A stretch of 64,000 bases of DNA from Chloroflexota bacterium (lineage in GTDB: Bacteria; Chloroflexota; Anaerolineae; Anaerolineales; Anaerolineaceae). Under the pieces are notes generated by a model that saw only the letters and a list, made by a program, of their open reading frames with translations, was not told the origin of the DNA and did not search any database. The position numbers were made by a program, and so were the translations under genes. The stretch is taken from NCBI GenBank assembly GCA_016838895.1, contig JAEKNU010000011.1:30189-94188 (forward strand), given 5' to 3'. Of this stretch, positions 1 to 8,534 are shown piece after piece. Within the stretch, counting starts at the first letter, position 1. Each line of letters begins with the position of its first letter.

Positions 1-398
1 TTCAAATCGGTCGAAAAATATATCAGTCCTCTACCATCTGGATTCAGGATCAAGATGGCAAAGCAGTAGGTGCTTTATGCATCAACATGGATTACAGCAA
101 ACTGGAGGAAATGCAATCTTTCCTGGAAACCATGCTGGAACCCATCAAACAGGATCCTCAGTTTGTCATCAAAGAATCCCTTGCCCGTGATGTGCAGGAT
201 CTGATTCAAAAAACCATTCAGGCCATGCCGAATGCCAGCCTTGATCAATCCCCAGCAGCGCTGCCGGCTTATCGCAAAAAAAGCATTGTGCAAATCCTTC
301 AGCACAACGGAGTCTTTAACCTGCGCGGCTCAGTTGAAGAAGTGTGTACCTTGCTGCAAATCAGCCGTGCCACAGTTTACAACTATCGCAAAGCATAA
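1..398 (+). CDS. YheO/DauR-type transcriptional regulator, C-terminal part (5' end outside window)
   Basis: The reading frame is open from base 3, so the gene begins upstream of the window. The visible part starts in the end of a YheO-like PAS domain (motif VGALCINMDY) and, after a variable linker, carries a C-terminal helix-turn-helix of the DauR/HTH_22 type (IVQILQHNGVFNLRGSVEEV followed by LLQISRATVYNY). In this family the PAS part is thought to sense a small molecule and the HTH binds DNA. DauR of Pseudomonas controls D-arginine use together with DauB, a member of the mu-crystallin/ornithine cyclodeaminase family, and the next gene here is of that family. A local regulator of the following two amino-acid enzymes is therefore likely (inference). 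Confidence 0.85.
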   Translation, partial: QIGRKIYQSSTIWIQDQDGKAVGALCINMDYSKLEEMQSFLETMLEPIKQDPQFVIKESLARDVQDLIQKTIQAMPNASLDQSPAALPAYRKKSIVQILQHNGVFNLRGSVEEVCTLLQISRATVYNYRKA

Positions 399-421
399 TT
401 AATCAATCAAAGGAGCAGCCA

Positions 422-1402
422 TTGCAACCTATTATTTTAAAGGAACAACAAATACGTCAATTGTGCGGCATGACTATTGAGGCAATGCAGGCTGTCGCAG
501 AAGGATTCATTCAGCTTTCCCGCGGAAATACCCAGGTACCGCCCATCATGCGCATCGATTTTCCGCAAGTCGAGGGAGAAATCGATGTAAAAACTGCCGT
601 TGTTCGGGGCTGGGATGATTTCGCTATCAAAATCGCCAGTGGATTTTTTCAAAACCATATTCTTGGCTTGCCAAACAGCAGCGGATTAATGATGGTATTC
701 TCCACGCACAATGGACAATTACAAGCCATACTGCTGGACAACGGCTACCTGACCGATATGCGCACAGCCCTGGCAGGCGCATTGGCTGCCAAAGTACTGG
801 CGCCGATAAATCCCGTTGTAGGTGTGATTGGTTCCGGTATTCAATCCCGCTACCAGATCAGGGGGTTGAAATTAGTACGCGACTTTGATGAAGTACATGT
901 TTACGGCATCGATCCTGAAGGCGTACAAGCCTATGTTCGGGATATCGAAACTGAATCAGGCATCAAAGCCATCATTCATCAGCATCCGCGCGAGGTGGTT
1001 CAGGCGTGCAATTTACTGGTTACTACAACGCCAGCCCGTAACGCTTATCTGCAGGCAGATTGGCTGCACCCTGGCTTGCATATTACCTGCATGGGATCAG
1101 ATGCCCCCCACAAGCAGGAACTTGATACGCAGGTTTTCCAACAGGCAGACCTGATAGCCTGTGACAGCAAATTACAATGTGCCGAAGTTGGCGAATTACA
1201 TCATGCACTCATCCAGGGAGTGCTGCCTGATCTGGATAGAATAACTGAATTGGGTGATATTCTGGATGGCAAGAAACCCGGCAGAACCACACCCCAGCAA
1301 ATCACCATCTGTGACTTAACCGGTGTAGGCGTGCAGGACACTGCCATTGCCCGATACGTTCACCAACAATTTATAAATCAGCAATCAGATAATACGAGGT
1401 AA
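422..1402 (+). CDS. Ornithine cyclodeaminase / mu-crystallin family NAD(P)-dependent enzyme
   Basis: 326 residues from a TTG start at 422. This start has an AAGGAG ribosome site at 410-415, six bases upstream; an ATG at 344 in the same frame would run deep into the preceding gene and is less likely. The family includes ornithine cyclodeaminase, L-arginine dehydrogenase, alanine dehydrogenase and ketimine reductases. Visible features are the substrate-side segment GYLTDMRTALAGALAA, the Rossmann motif VGVIGSGIQSRYQ near residue 140, and the C-terminal DLTGVGVQDTAIA. The stop overlaps the next start by one base (TAATG), so the two are co-translated. The exact substrate cannot be told from the sequence; regulator and context point to a basic or cyclic amino acid. 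Confidence 0.88.
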   Translation: MQPIILKEQQIRQLCGMTIEAMQAVAEGFIQLSRGNTQVPPIMRIDFPQVEGEIDVKTAVVRGWDDFAIKIASGFFQNHILGLPNSSGLMMVFSTHNGQLQAILLDNGYLTDMRTALAGALAAKVLAPINPVVGVIGSGIQSRYQIRGLKLVRDFDEVHVYGIDPEGVQAYVRDIETESGIKAIIHQHPREVVQACNLLVTTTPARNAYLQADWLHPGLHITCMGSDAPHKQELDTQVFQQADLIACDSKLQCAEVGELHHALIQGVLPDLDRITELGDILDGKKPGRTTPQQITICDLTGVGVQDTAIARYVHQQFINQQSDNTR

Positions 1403-2532
1403 TGATTATGTATAAAGAATTTGTCCCTTTTGAATTGGAACGTTTCATGTCCATCTGGGAATACCAGGTTGACTACAATCTATCAGAAAGTGGTGTACAT
1501 CCTATGACCACGCGCGAGCTGGTGCAGGATGAAGATTTCTTGGCGCGTCTGCTAGAGACCGAGTTGAATTACCCTCAAACCAATGGCTTGCATCAACTCC
1601 GCGATCAAATCGCTCAATATTATCCTGGATCAAATCGAGATAATGTGGTGGTCACCACCGGCGCTGCACAGGCAAATTTCACCAGCATTCTCTCGCTGAT
1701 GGATGCCGGTGACGAGATAGCCATCATGCTGCCGAACTACATGCAAATCTGGGGCATTGCCAAAAACCTGGGGCTGAAAATTAACACTTTCTCATTACGT
1801 GAAGACAGCGGCTGGCACCTGGATGAAGAAGCTCTACAAAAAGCGATTACCCCAAACACCAAGCTGGTTGCTGTCTGTAATCCGAATAATCCAACAGGAC
1901 ATATCTTTACGAATAATGAACGACAGCTGATAGTCAATGCAACCCAAAAAGCAGGTGCCTGGTTGCTGGCAGATGAAGTTTATAGCGGGGCGGAACACTG
2001 GACCGATGAAGTGACCCCTTCATTATGGTTAGACTATGATAAAGTTCTGGCGATTGGCAGCCTTTCTAAAGCATACGGCTTACCCGGATTGCGTATCGGA
2101 TGGGTGGTTACTCAAAAAGATACCGCAGATGAAATCTGGGCACGACAGGATTACGTGACCATCTGCACCACACAGCTTAGCAATCAACTTGCGGCATACG
2201 CCTTATCCCCTGATGTGCGCCATCGCATTTTGCAACGGACGCGCACCCTTACTCGCCAGGGATATCAGAATTTCAAGCAGCAAATGGATGCCTACCCGGA
2301 ACTATTCAGCTTTACCCCACCCGATGCCGCAGCCATTGGCTTTGTGCGATACAACAAAGAGATTCCATCCAGAACACTGGTAGATAATTTGATCCAAAAA
2401 CATAAAACCTATGTGGTACCTGGTGCACATTTTGGCCTTGAAAATCATTTGCGCATCAGTTATGGTTTAGAGGAAGCCTATGTCAACGAAGGAATCAAGC
2501 GCGTGATTGAGGAATTACTGCAAAACAAGTGA
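1402..2532 (+). CDS. PLP-dependent aminotransferase, class I/II fold
   Basis: 376 residues. A fold-type I aminotransferase: the PLP phosphate-binding VVTTGAAQANF, the NPNNPTG loop, LADEVYSG with the Asp that contacts the pyridine nitrogen, and the Schiff-base lysine K223 in SLSKAYGLPGLRIGW are all present. A C-terminal RISYG supplies the carboxylate-binding arginine. The start at 1402 overlaps the previous stop; a second ATG at 1408 is also possible. With the ornithine-cyclodeaminase-family gene and the upstream regulator it forms a small amino-acid catabolic operon. Its amino donor is unknown. The protein is distinct from the second aminotransferase at 10692. Confidence 0.9.
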   Translation: MIMYKEFVPFELERFMSIWEYQVDYNLSESGVHPMTTRELVQDEDFLARLLETELNYPQTNGLHQLRDQIAQYYPGSNRDNVVVTTGAAQANFTSILSLMDAGDEIAIMLPNYMQIWGIAKNLGLKINTFSLREDSGWHLDEEALQKAITPNTKLVAVCNPNNPTGHIFTNNERQLIVNATQKAGAWLLADEVYSGAEHWTDEVTPSLWLDYDKVLAIGSLSKAYGLPGLRIGWVVTQKDTADEIWARQDYVTICTTQLSNQLAAYALSPDVRHRILQRTRTLTRQGYQNFKQQMDAYPELFSFTPPDAAAIGFVRYNKEIPSRTLVDNLIQKHKTYVVPGAHFGLENHLRISYGLEEAYVNEGIKRVIEELLQNK

Positions 2533-2544
2533 CAAAATACCCGA

Positions 2545-2591
2545 TTGATTTGAGATGATATGATTGATATAATTATCTATCATATCATCTC
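2545..2591 (+). promoter_or_regulatory. Promoter with embedded TetR-type operator
   Basis: TTGATT at 2545-2550 and TATAAT at 2568-2573 are separated by 17 bp, a near-consensus sigma-70-type promoter. A perfect inverted repeat with 13-bp arms (2552-2564 and 2579-2591, 14-bp spacer) brackets the -10 box: the left arm fills the -35/-10 spacer and the right arm covers the expected start of transcription. This is the usual position for a repressor operator, and the next gene is a TetR-type regulator, so autorepression is the simple reading (inference). Confidence 0.75.
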
Positions 2592-2610
2592 GTGTTTTTA
2601 GGTGTTTTTC

Positions 2611-3378
2611 ATGGAAATTGAACTGCTTTTCCCAATAATTGATCGCCTGCGCCTTCAGATGCCATTAAATGACATTACGATGGACATCCTGGCAGCCAAG
2701 AGCGGCATATCACGTGCCTCCATCTATCGTAATTTCGGCAGCAAACAGCAAATTATCACCACATACCTGCGAAAAAATGGGGAAATTGCGCTCAATGCAA
2801 CCTTACCCTCTATTCCACAACGTATCACAAGTGCCGCTGAAACTATCTTTCTAACCCATGGATTTGCCAGCTCTACCATAGAGATGGTCGCGGAAGAAGC
2901 CGATCTGGGTACAGCCACCATATACCGCTACTTTGAAACAAAAGAAAATCTCATCTTACAGGTACTGCGAAATTTATCCCCTTCCGATAAAAATATTTTT
3001 GCTGTCGTAGATGATGGCATGGATATCGAAGTCGCATTGCCAAAATTCATCCAGGCCGGGCTTGATTTCATGCGCGCAAATCGCCAGCTATTTAAATTGT
3101 TATTGTTTGAATCAGAATATTTAGATCCTATCAACCTGCAGGTCGCCCGTATTCAGGAAAGGACCCGTGACAGGCTGGTGACATTTTTCACCAACCATAT
3201 CCCCAATGGGCCATACCAACATCAGCATGCACAAAATTTAACCGTAAGTTTTATAGGACTCCTATTTGGATTTGCGTTTTCGAATGTCATGCTGGAAGAA
3301 TTTGAAATCCAGGATGATATCACCGTACAATGGATATCCGATATGATGATCAAGAAAATTGGAGAATTATCTGTATGA
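2611..3378 (+). CDS. TetR-family regulator with two N-terminal HTH segments
   Basis: 255 residues from ATG 2611; a GTG at 2602 in the same frame is an alternative. Two TetR_N-like helix-turn-helix segments follow each other: residues about 20-55 (DILAAKSGISRASIYRNFGS then KQQII) and about 70-118 (MVAEEADLGTATIYRYFETK then ENLIL). The rest is a helical ligand/dimer domain. TetR proteins normally have a single HTH, so this is either a fused double-HTH form or one with a vestigial first copy. The gene lies directly behind a promoter bracketed by a 13-bp inverted repeat. Its stop overlaps the start of the next gene (ATGA), so the two are translationally coupled and probably share control. Confidence 0.85.
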   Translation: MEIELLFPIIDRLRLQMPLNDITMDILAAKSGISRASIYRNFGSKQQIITTYLRKNGEIALNATLPSIPQRITSAAETIFLTHGFASSTIEMVAEEADLGTATIYRYFETKENLILQVLRNLSPSDKNIFAVVDDGMDIEVALPKFIQAGLDFMRANRQLFKLLLFESEYLDPINLQVARIQERTRDRLVTFFTNHIPNGPYQHQHAQNLTVSFIGLLFGFAFSNVMLEEFEIQDDITVQWISDMMIKKIGELSV

Positions 3379-6038
3379 AAACAAAAACCATTATTGCATT
3401 TACAGAAGGTGCTCGTGAACAACTTAGCTTATTAGGCGGCAAAGGTGCCAATTTGGCTGAGCTTACCCAGGCAGGCTTTCCTGTTCCACAAGGCTTTTTT
3501 GTTACCACGCGGGGCTACCAGCAATTTATGGATCAGCATCCGCATAACGCTGAAATTTTCCAATTATTAAGCGATCTGCAAACCGATGATCTCATTGAGG
3601 TTCAACACGTCGGCAGCCAGATTCGCACATTATTAACAAAAGGAAGCATACCTGCGGTTGTAGAAGATGAGTTGAAAACAATTTTCCATTCATACGCCCC
3701 GGACACACGCTTTGCGGTGCGCTCCAGTGCCACAGCAGAAGATCTGCCGGATGCATCCTTTGCCGGTCAGCAGGATACTTATTTAAACGTTCAGGGACTT
3801 GAATCCCTGGCACAACACATCAAAAAGTGCTGGATTTCGCTCTTTACCGATCGCGCCATCGTCTATCGTGTGCAACAGCATTTCAACCATCAGGATGTGC
3901 AACTGTCCGTTGTGGTTCAGAAGATGGTCGAATCTGAAAGTTCTGGCATCCTCTTCACCGCCGACCCACTCAGTGGCAATCGCGCTGAAATTGTGATCAA
4001 TGCCGGTTTTGGCTTAGGCGAAGCGTTGGTGTCCGGGATCATTACCCCGGACACTTATCAGATATCCAAAAGCGATCCAACAGATGTCAAAATAGAAATT
4101 GGCAGTAAACATGCTGCCATCCAGTATGCAGTCCAAGGTGGCACCGAAAAAATTTCCCTTCCCGTTGAAAAACAAGAGGCACAGGTATTAAGCAGTTTAG
4201 AAATTCAACAGTTGGCAGATATGGGAAAAGACATTGAGTCCCATTATGGTACCCCACAGGATATCGAATGGGCAAAGGTAGACGGTAAATTTTATATTTT
4301 ACAAACACGCCCAATCACAACCCTTTTCCCTCTCCCTATGCCATATCCAGTAGACGGTAACGAGCATGTTTACTTGAGTTTTGGTCATCTGCAAATGATG
4401 ACAGACACCATGTCCCCGATGGGGATTTCCATCATCACCTGGATTCTGCCCTTCGGCAAATCAAAAACTGACAAACAACACTCCAAGTACTTTTTACAGG
4501 CGGCCGGACGAATTTATGTTGATGTGAGTGAATTAGTCCAAAATCCACTACTGAACAAAAGGATAATCACTGCCTTCAAAATTGCCGACCCCCTGGTTGC
4601 TTCCGGCTTTGCAAAAATCAAAGTACCCAAGCGAAAAATCTCCATTGTCGATCTGTTTAATGCGCGGCCTCTGCTGCGCTTCGTTATCCCAACAGTCCTC
4701 AAAACAATTCAGCTTATTCTTTTTGCAGATCCGCAAAAGGATATCCGTAACCTTAATCAAAACATGGAACATTGGATAAACACTCTGCAAGTCCAGCTCG
4801 CTGATTGCAATACTGCGCTGGATAGACTGCTCTTGTTGAATGTATACAGTTGTCAAAAGATGGTCCTGGCTTTGAAACATTTTCCGCCTCGTATATTGGC
4901 AGGAATCCTCTCCTTGAAAATCATTCCATTATTATTACCCGGGGAATCCATTGAAAAAGAATTGCAGGCCATTCAACGCAGTGTCTATGGAAACATCACC
5001 ACTGAAATGGATTTACAGATCGGTGATCTGGCTGGCCTTGTGAATGAAGACAAAAACACGGTACAAAGACTACTCAAAATGCCCGCTGCGCAAGCCGCTA
5101 AGGAGATCCTTGCCACATTAGAAAGACCCGAACATAACTTGCAATGGCAGGCCTTTCTTGACAAATATGGTTTTCGCGGCCCGGGAGAAATTGATATTGC
5201 CAATCCGCGCTGGCAGGAAAACCCTTTAGGTTTGACTAATATGCTTTTAGGGAATTTGAGCACACAAAATGGCCTGGTACACCGTGAACGCATTCAAGAA
5301 GTACACCTGCAAGGAGATCAGGCGACTGAAACATTGATTCAGCTGGCACTGAAAAAACCCTTCGGCCGATTGCGTGCCTATTGCATACGCCGAAATATCC
5401 GTTCCATTCGCCATGGTTTAGGCATACGCGAACACCCCAAGTACTTCATTATGAAAATGATGCGTCAAATAAAATCAGAAATATCAACTTTAGGAAAGCA
5501 GTGGGCCGATCAAGGCCTATTGTATGAAAAAAATGATATCTTCTGGTTGTCCTCTGATCAAATGCTTGCCGGGCTACAAAGTGAACTTGAAAATCTACAG
5601 CAAGTTGTATCCCAAAACAAATATAAATGGGCACAGTATAAAAAAATGGTCCCGCCACGCGTGATAACCAGTTCAGGTATCATTCCACCCGTTGATTACA
5701 GCCATGAGGACCTGCCTACAGGGGCATTACCTGGTAATCCGGTTTCAGCCGGTGAAGTCGTGGGCATTGCCAGAGTTATTCTCGATCCGCATACCGAAAC
5801 CATTCTTCCCGGCGAAATATTGATTGCGCCCTTCACGGATCCGGGCTGGACACCATTATTTATTCATGCCGCTGGTTTGGTGATGGAATTGGGCGGCAGC
5901 ATGACGCATGGTTCCGTGGTTGCCCGCGAATATGGCATCCCCGCCGTGGCTGGGGTGATCAATGCCACTCAAAAAATAAAAAGCGGCATGAAAATCCGCG
6001 TGGATGGCAACAAAGGCTTTGTGGAAATTTTGGAATAG
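3375..6038 (+). CDS. Rifampicin phosphotransferase-like / PEP-synthase family enzyme
   Basis: 887 residues, starting at ATG 3375 within the TGA of the regulator, with GGAG at 3360-3363. Domain order is an N-terminal PPDK/PEP-synthase ATP-binding domain (LLGGKGANLAEL near residue 15; FAVRSSATAEDLPDASFAGQ near 113), a large middle domain, and a C-terminal swivelling phosphohistidine domain with MTHGSVVAREYGIPAVAGV, where H845 would be the phosphocarrier. PEP synthase is about 790 residues, rifampicin phosphotransferases about 870. The middle-domain motif HLQMMTDTMSPMGIS resembles the rifampicin-binding domain (recalled consensus QQMMTDAMKPLG). A role in phosphorylating a rifamycin-like or other hydrophobic compound is inferred; true PEP synthase activity is less likely. 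Confidence 0.75.
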   Translation: MKTKTIIAFTEGAREQLSLLGGKGANLAELTQAGFPVPQGFFVTTRGYQQFMDQHPHNAEIFQLLSDLQTDDLIEVQHVGSQIRTLLTKGSIPAVVEDELKTIFHSYAPDTRFAVRSSATAEDLPDASFAGQQDTYLNVQGLESLAQHIKKCWISLFTDRAIVYRVQQHFNHQDVQLSVVVQKMVESESSGILFTADPLSGNRAEIVINAGFGLGEALVSGIITPDTYQISKSDPTDVKIEIGSKHAAIQYAVQGGTEKISLPVEKQEAQVLSSLEIQQLADMGKDIESHYGTPQDIEWAKVDGKFYILQTRPITTLFPLPMPYPVDGNEHVYLSFGHLQMMTDTMSPMGISIITWILPFGKSKTDKQHSKYFLQAAGRIYVDVSELVQNPLLNKRIITAFKIADPLVASGFAKIKVPKRKISIVDLFNARPLLRFVIPTVLKTIQLILFADPQKDIRNLNQNMEHWINTLQVQLADCNTALDRLLLLNVYSCQKMVLALKHFPPRILAGILSLKIIPLLLPGESIEKELQAIQRSVYGNITTEMDLQIGDLAGLVNEDKNTVQRLLKMPAAQAAKEILATLERPEHNLQWQAFLDKYGFRGPGEIDIANPRWQENPLGLTNMLLGNLSTQNGLVHRERIQEVHLQGDQATETLIQLALKKPFGRLRAYCIRRNIRSIRHGLGIREHPKYFIMKMMRQIKSEISTLGKQWADQGLLYEKNDIFWLSSDQMLAGLQSELENLQQVVSQNKYKWAQYKKMVPPRVITSSGIIPPVDYSHEDLPTGALPGNPVSAGEVVGIARVILDPHTETILPGEILIAPFTDPGWTPLFIHAAGLVMELGGSMTHGSVVAREYGIPAVAGVINATQKIKSGMKIRVDGNKGFVEILE

Positions 6039-6060
6039 CAAGGTTATTTTACTGAGAACG

Positions 6061-6104
6061 AATCAACTGTAGTGACAATTCATGAATTGCCACTACAGTT
6101 GATT
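6061..6104. repeat. 44-bp near-perfect palindrome between convergent genes
   Basis: The 22-bp arms meet without a loop at 6082/6083 and contain one mismatched pair (6075/6090). The core 6069-6096 is a 28-bp palindrome that begins GTAG and ends CTAC, the same format as the repeat at 63682-63709. It lies between two convergent genes and could act as a bidirectional terminator, but no clear T-run follows. A dispersed REP-like element is the better guess. Confidence 0.75.
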
Positions 6105-6145
6105 GCAATAAAAACTTGGCAGATTTACGTATTAACTAAGCCAAA

Positions 6146-6922
6146 CTAAAACTCGAGCTTGATCCCAATCGGACAATGATCCGAGCCTACGATTTCAGGA
6201 TATATCACTGCGTCTTTCAAATTTCCGCGCAGGTCCTCACTGATGTAAAAATAATCAATACGCCAGCCAACATTGCGCTCCCGGGCGCGTGTTTTCAGGT
6301 CCCACCAGGTATAAAGTTCCGGTTCAGAATGGAACTCCCGCAACGTATCAATATATCCAAGCGCCAAAAACTGATCAATCCATTCGCGCTCTTTTGGTAA
6401 AAACCCAGAGGTTTTACTATTTTCTGTCGGACGTGCCAGGTCAATTTCCTTATGCGCTGTATTAACATCCCCGCAAATCACCACAGACTTGCCAGACTGG
6501 CGGCGCTTCTCTACATGCTCCTGAAAAGCATCATAAAAATCCATCTTGTATTGCAGCCGGTCTTTGTTGGCCTTCCCATTTGGATAATAGATATTGTACA
6601 GTTCAAACTCACCAAAATCAGCGACCAACGTACGCCCTTCGCTGTCAAAACGTTCAATGCCAAGGCCTGCTGTCACTGATAACGGTGCTTCTTTGCTGAA
6701 CAACGCTACGCCACTGTAGCCTTTTCGCTCAGCAGAAACATAATTTGCCTGATACCCATCAGGATTCAATAAGGCTACCGATAGAACATCCGGCTGTGCC
6801 TTGGTTTCCTGAACACAAAGCATGTCCGGTTTCAGGGTCTCCATGATATTTGCAAATGCTCCTTTTCGTTCGACAGCGCGAATGCCATTCACATTCCAGG
6901 AGACTAAATGTATCGATTTCAT
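6146..6922 (-). CDS. xthA: Exodeoxyribonuclease III
   Basis: 258 residues, the normal length for the ExoIII/APE family of AP endonucleases, which cut 5' of abasic sites and have 3'-5' exonuclease activity in base-excision repair. The catalytic motifs are in order: WNVNGIRA (Asn), LCVQETKAQ (metal-binding Glu), YYPNGKANKDRLQYK (Tyr), GDVNTAHKEIDLARP (Asp/Asn), GWRIDYFYIS (Asp) and GSDHCPI (terminal Asp-His pair). The upstream AAGGACGG motif is a plausible ribosome site. The gene reads convergently with the RPH-like gene, with a palindrome between them. Confidence 0.96.
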   Translation of the reverse strand: MKSIHLVSWNVNGIRAVERKGAFANIMETLKPDMLCVQETKAQPDVLSVALLNPDGYQANYVSAERKGYSGVALFSKEAPLSVTAGLGIERFDSEGRTLVADFGEFELYNIYYPNGKANKDRLQYKMDFYDAFQEHVEKRRQSGKSVVICGDVNTAHKEIDLARPTENSKTSGFLPKEREWIDQFLALGYIDTLREFHSEPELYTWWDLKTRARERNVGWRIDYFYISEDLRGNLKDAVIYPEIVGSDHCPIGIKLEF

Positions 6923-6981
6923 ATTTCCGTCCTTTATCTATATTTCTGCGTACGTTACCCGCACGGAATCACTTTATGCAA

Positions 6982-7476
6982 TTAAAAACCTAATAATTCT
7001 TCAGGCGGCAAGCTTAATACGCTGGGCGCCTGTAATTTACTTAATGATATTTTACTGGCTGGAATCACAATTTGCATTATATTTCCACGCACAAGTGTAT
7101 CTCCAGGCAGATCAAACTCGTCAAACACTGGTCCCTGCCACATCACTCTTCTTTCTTTCGCCGCCAAACGCAAAAATTGTTCATCAAAATCACTGGCTTG
7201 CTTACCCGACCCCACATAGCTGTTCGGTGGATTATATTTCTGATTGAAATAGCGCTCACCTGCTAGGCGGGCATCATAGATATTCATCTGGATGAAGGCA
7301 ACCAGTGTGTGTACCGTCTCATCATAAACATGATGCTCATGGGTTAACCGGTTGCGCACATTTTCGCTTTGGCCCACATAATCCAGCAAATCGCCAGTAA
7401 ACAATAAATACACCCCGCTTGTATTTGCAGGCAAATCTTTTGCATTTTGTACGAGTATGGCCTGTAAATCCTTCAT
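6982..7476 (-). CDS. GIY-YIG domain protein
   Basis: 164 residues. Residues about 20-80 form a GIY-YIG nuclease-like module: GVYLLFTGDLLDYVGQS contains the GVY...YVG pair, followed by NVRNRLTHE with the catalytic-type Arg, and a downstream AGERYFNQKYNP with a candidate metal-binding Glu. The C-terminal half, with RVMWQGPVFDEFDLPGD, has no domain I recognise. It lies 59 bp downstream of nothing transcribed in its direction and is probably its own unit. Function could be DNA cleavage or repair, but many small GIY-YIG proteins are uncharacterised. Confidence 0.75.
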   Translation of the reverse strand: MKDLQAILVQNAKDLPANTSGVYLLFTGDLLDYVGQSENVRNRLTHEHHVYDETVHTLVAFIQMNIYDARLAGERYFNQKYNPPNSYVGSGKQASDFDEQFLRLAAKERRVMWQGPVFDEFDLPGDTLVRGNIMQIVIPASKISLSKLQAPSVLSLPPEELLGF

Positions 7477-7644
7477 CAGTATTTCCTCTTAGGCATCATA
7501 CCATATTCAATCTATCCATTTCCAGCAGAAACATGTGGAGAAACGATTTTTAATAATTTGCTGATATTTTGTTTGTATTTTTTTTATATCTCAGGATTAA
7601 TATGAGGTTGGAAAAATTCATTTACAAATTTAAGGAGGTAGACA

Positions 7645-8085
7645 ATGTACCGCAAATTTCAAAACAATTCAATCTGGAATGAAATGGACCGGCTTCAACG
7701 GGATATGAACCTGTTTATGAACGCATATATGCCCAGCGCAAGAGCGTCTGCCCATGCATTCCCAGCAGTAAACCTGTGGAACAGTGAAGATCAGGCAGTC
7801 GTAACGGTTGAAATCCCTGGCGTAAAACAGGATGACCTGGATATTATGTTGACGGGTGACACCTTAACCATCAAGGGTTCACGAAATCCTGATGATATTG
7901 CCGAAAATGCCGTACCTCATCGACAGGAACGTGGCAACGGACAATTTACTCGTACGCTGCGCTTACCTTTTCCGGTTGAATCCGAAAAAGTGGATGCCAA
8001 GCTGAAGAGCGGTGTCTTGCAAATTCATCTGCCGCGTGCCAGCCATGACATGCCCAGAAAAATATCCGTAAGCTCCCTTAATTAA
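7645..8085 (+). CDS. Hsp20/alpha-crystallin small heat-shock protein 1
   Basis: 146 residues, with an AAGGAGG ribosome site at 7632-7638. An alpha-crystallin domain spans about residues 45-140: AVVTVEIPGVKQDDLDIMLT, then a strand pattern ending in LKSGVLQIHLPRA. The C-terminal ISV is a variant of the I-x-I anchoring motif. These ATP-independent holdases form oligomers that bind unfolding proteins. It is the first of three consecutive Hsp20 genes in the same direction. No CIRCE element was seen upstream, so HrcA control is not supported. Confidence 0.93.
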   Translation: MYRKFQNNSIWNEMDRLQRDMNLFMNAYMPSARASAHAFPAVNLWNSEDQAVVTVEIPGVKQDDLDIMLTGDTLTIKGSRNPDDIAENAVPHRQERGNGQFTRTLRLPFPVESEKVDAKLKSGVLQIHLPRASHDMPRKISVSSLN

Positions 8086-8110
8086 CTTAAATAATATCGG
8101 AGGTGAAACC

Positions 8111-8512
8111 ATGAGTGACAATACCATGCAAATTGAGAAGAAAGAAATAATGGATCAGGAACTGGAACAAACCCGTGATCGACGTGTATTCAGCCCATTC
8201 ACGGATATTTATGAAAGTGATGAAGAAATCACATTACTAGTAGATTTACCCGGCGTTAATGAAAAAGATATTGATGTCACACTTGAAAAAGATATGCTAA
8301 CGATTAATGCCAATGTTGAACCAACCGCCATGGATGGCTATTCGCTGGCTTACGCCGAATATGGTGTGGGTGATTTTCATCGCAAATTTCGGCTGACCAA
8401 GATGGTCGATCAGGATCACATTAATGCAGTTTTGAAGGATGGCGTACTTACCATTAAGCTTTCAAAAGCAAAATATGCGAAGACAAAGAAGATCGCCATC
8501 CAGGCTAAGTAG
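8111..8512 (+). CDS. Hsp20/alpha-crystallin small heat-shock protein 2
   Basis: 133 residues, starting 25 bp after the previous stop with GGAGGTG immediately upstream. The crystallin domain covers most of the protein: ITLLVDLPGVNEKDIDVTLE, then YGVGDFHRKFRL and LKDGVLTIKLSKA. The C-terminus carries a clean I-A-I anchoring motif. The N-terminal arm is short and very acidic. It is clearly diverged from its neighbours and is not a recent duplicate, so the three probably form mixed oligomers or serve different clients (inference). Confidence 0.93.
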   Translation: MSDNTMQIEKKEIMDQELEQTRDRRVFSPFTDIYESDEEITLLVDLPGVNEKDIDVTLEKDMLTINANVEPTAMDGYSLAYAEYGVGDFHRKFRLTKMVDQDHINAVLKDGVLTIKLSKAKYAKTKKIAIQAK

Positions 8513-8534
8513 TTGAAAATTTATGGAGGACCCA

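Noticed and set aside
344..421. Upstream start for the OCD-family gene
   Set aside because: It would overlap the regulator gene in another frame; the TTG at 422 has a good ribosome site and fits the family length.
7500..7644. CIRCE element or RNA thermometer before the hsp20 genes
   Set aside because: The TTAGCACTC-N9-GAGTGCTAA pattern is absent and no clear fourU or ROSE-like pairing with the ribosome site was found.
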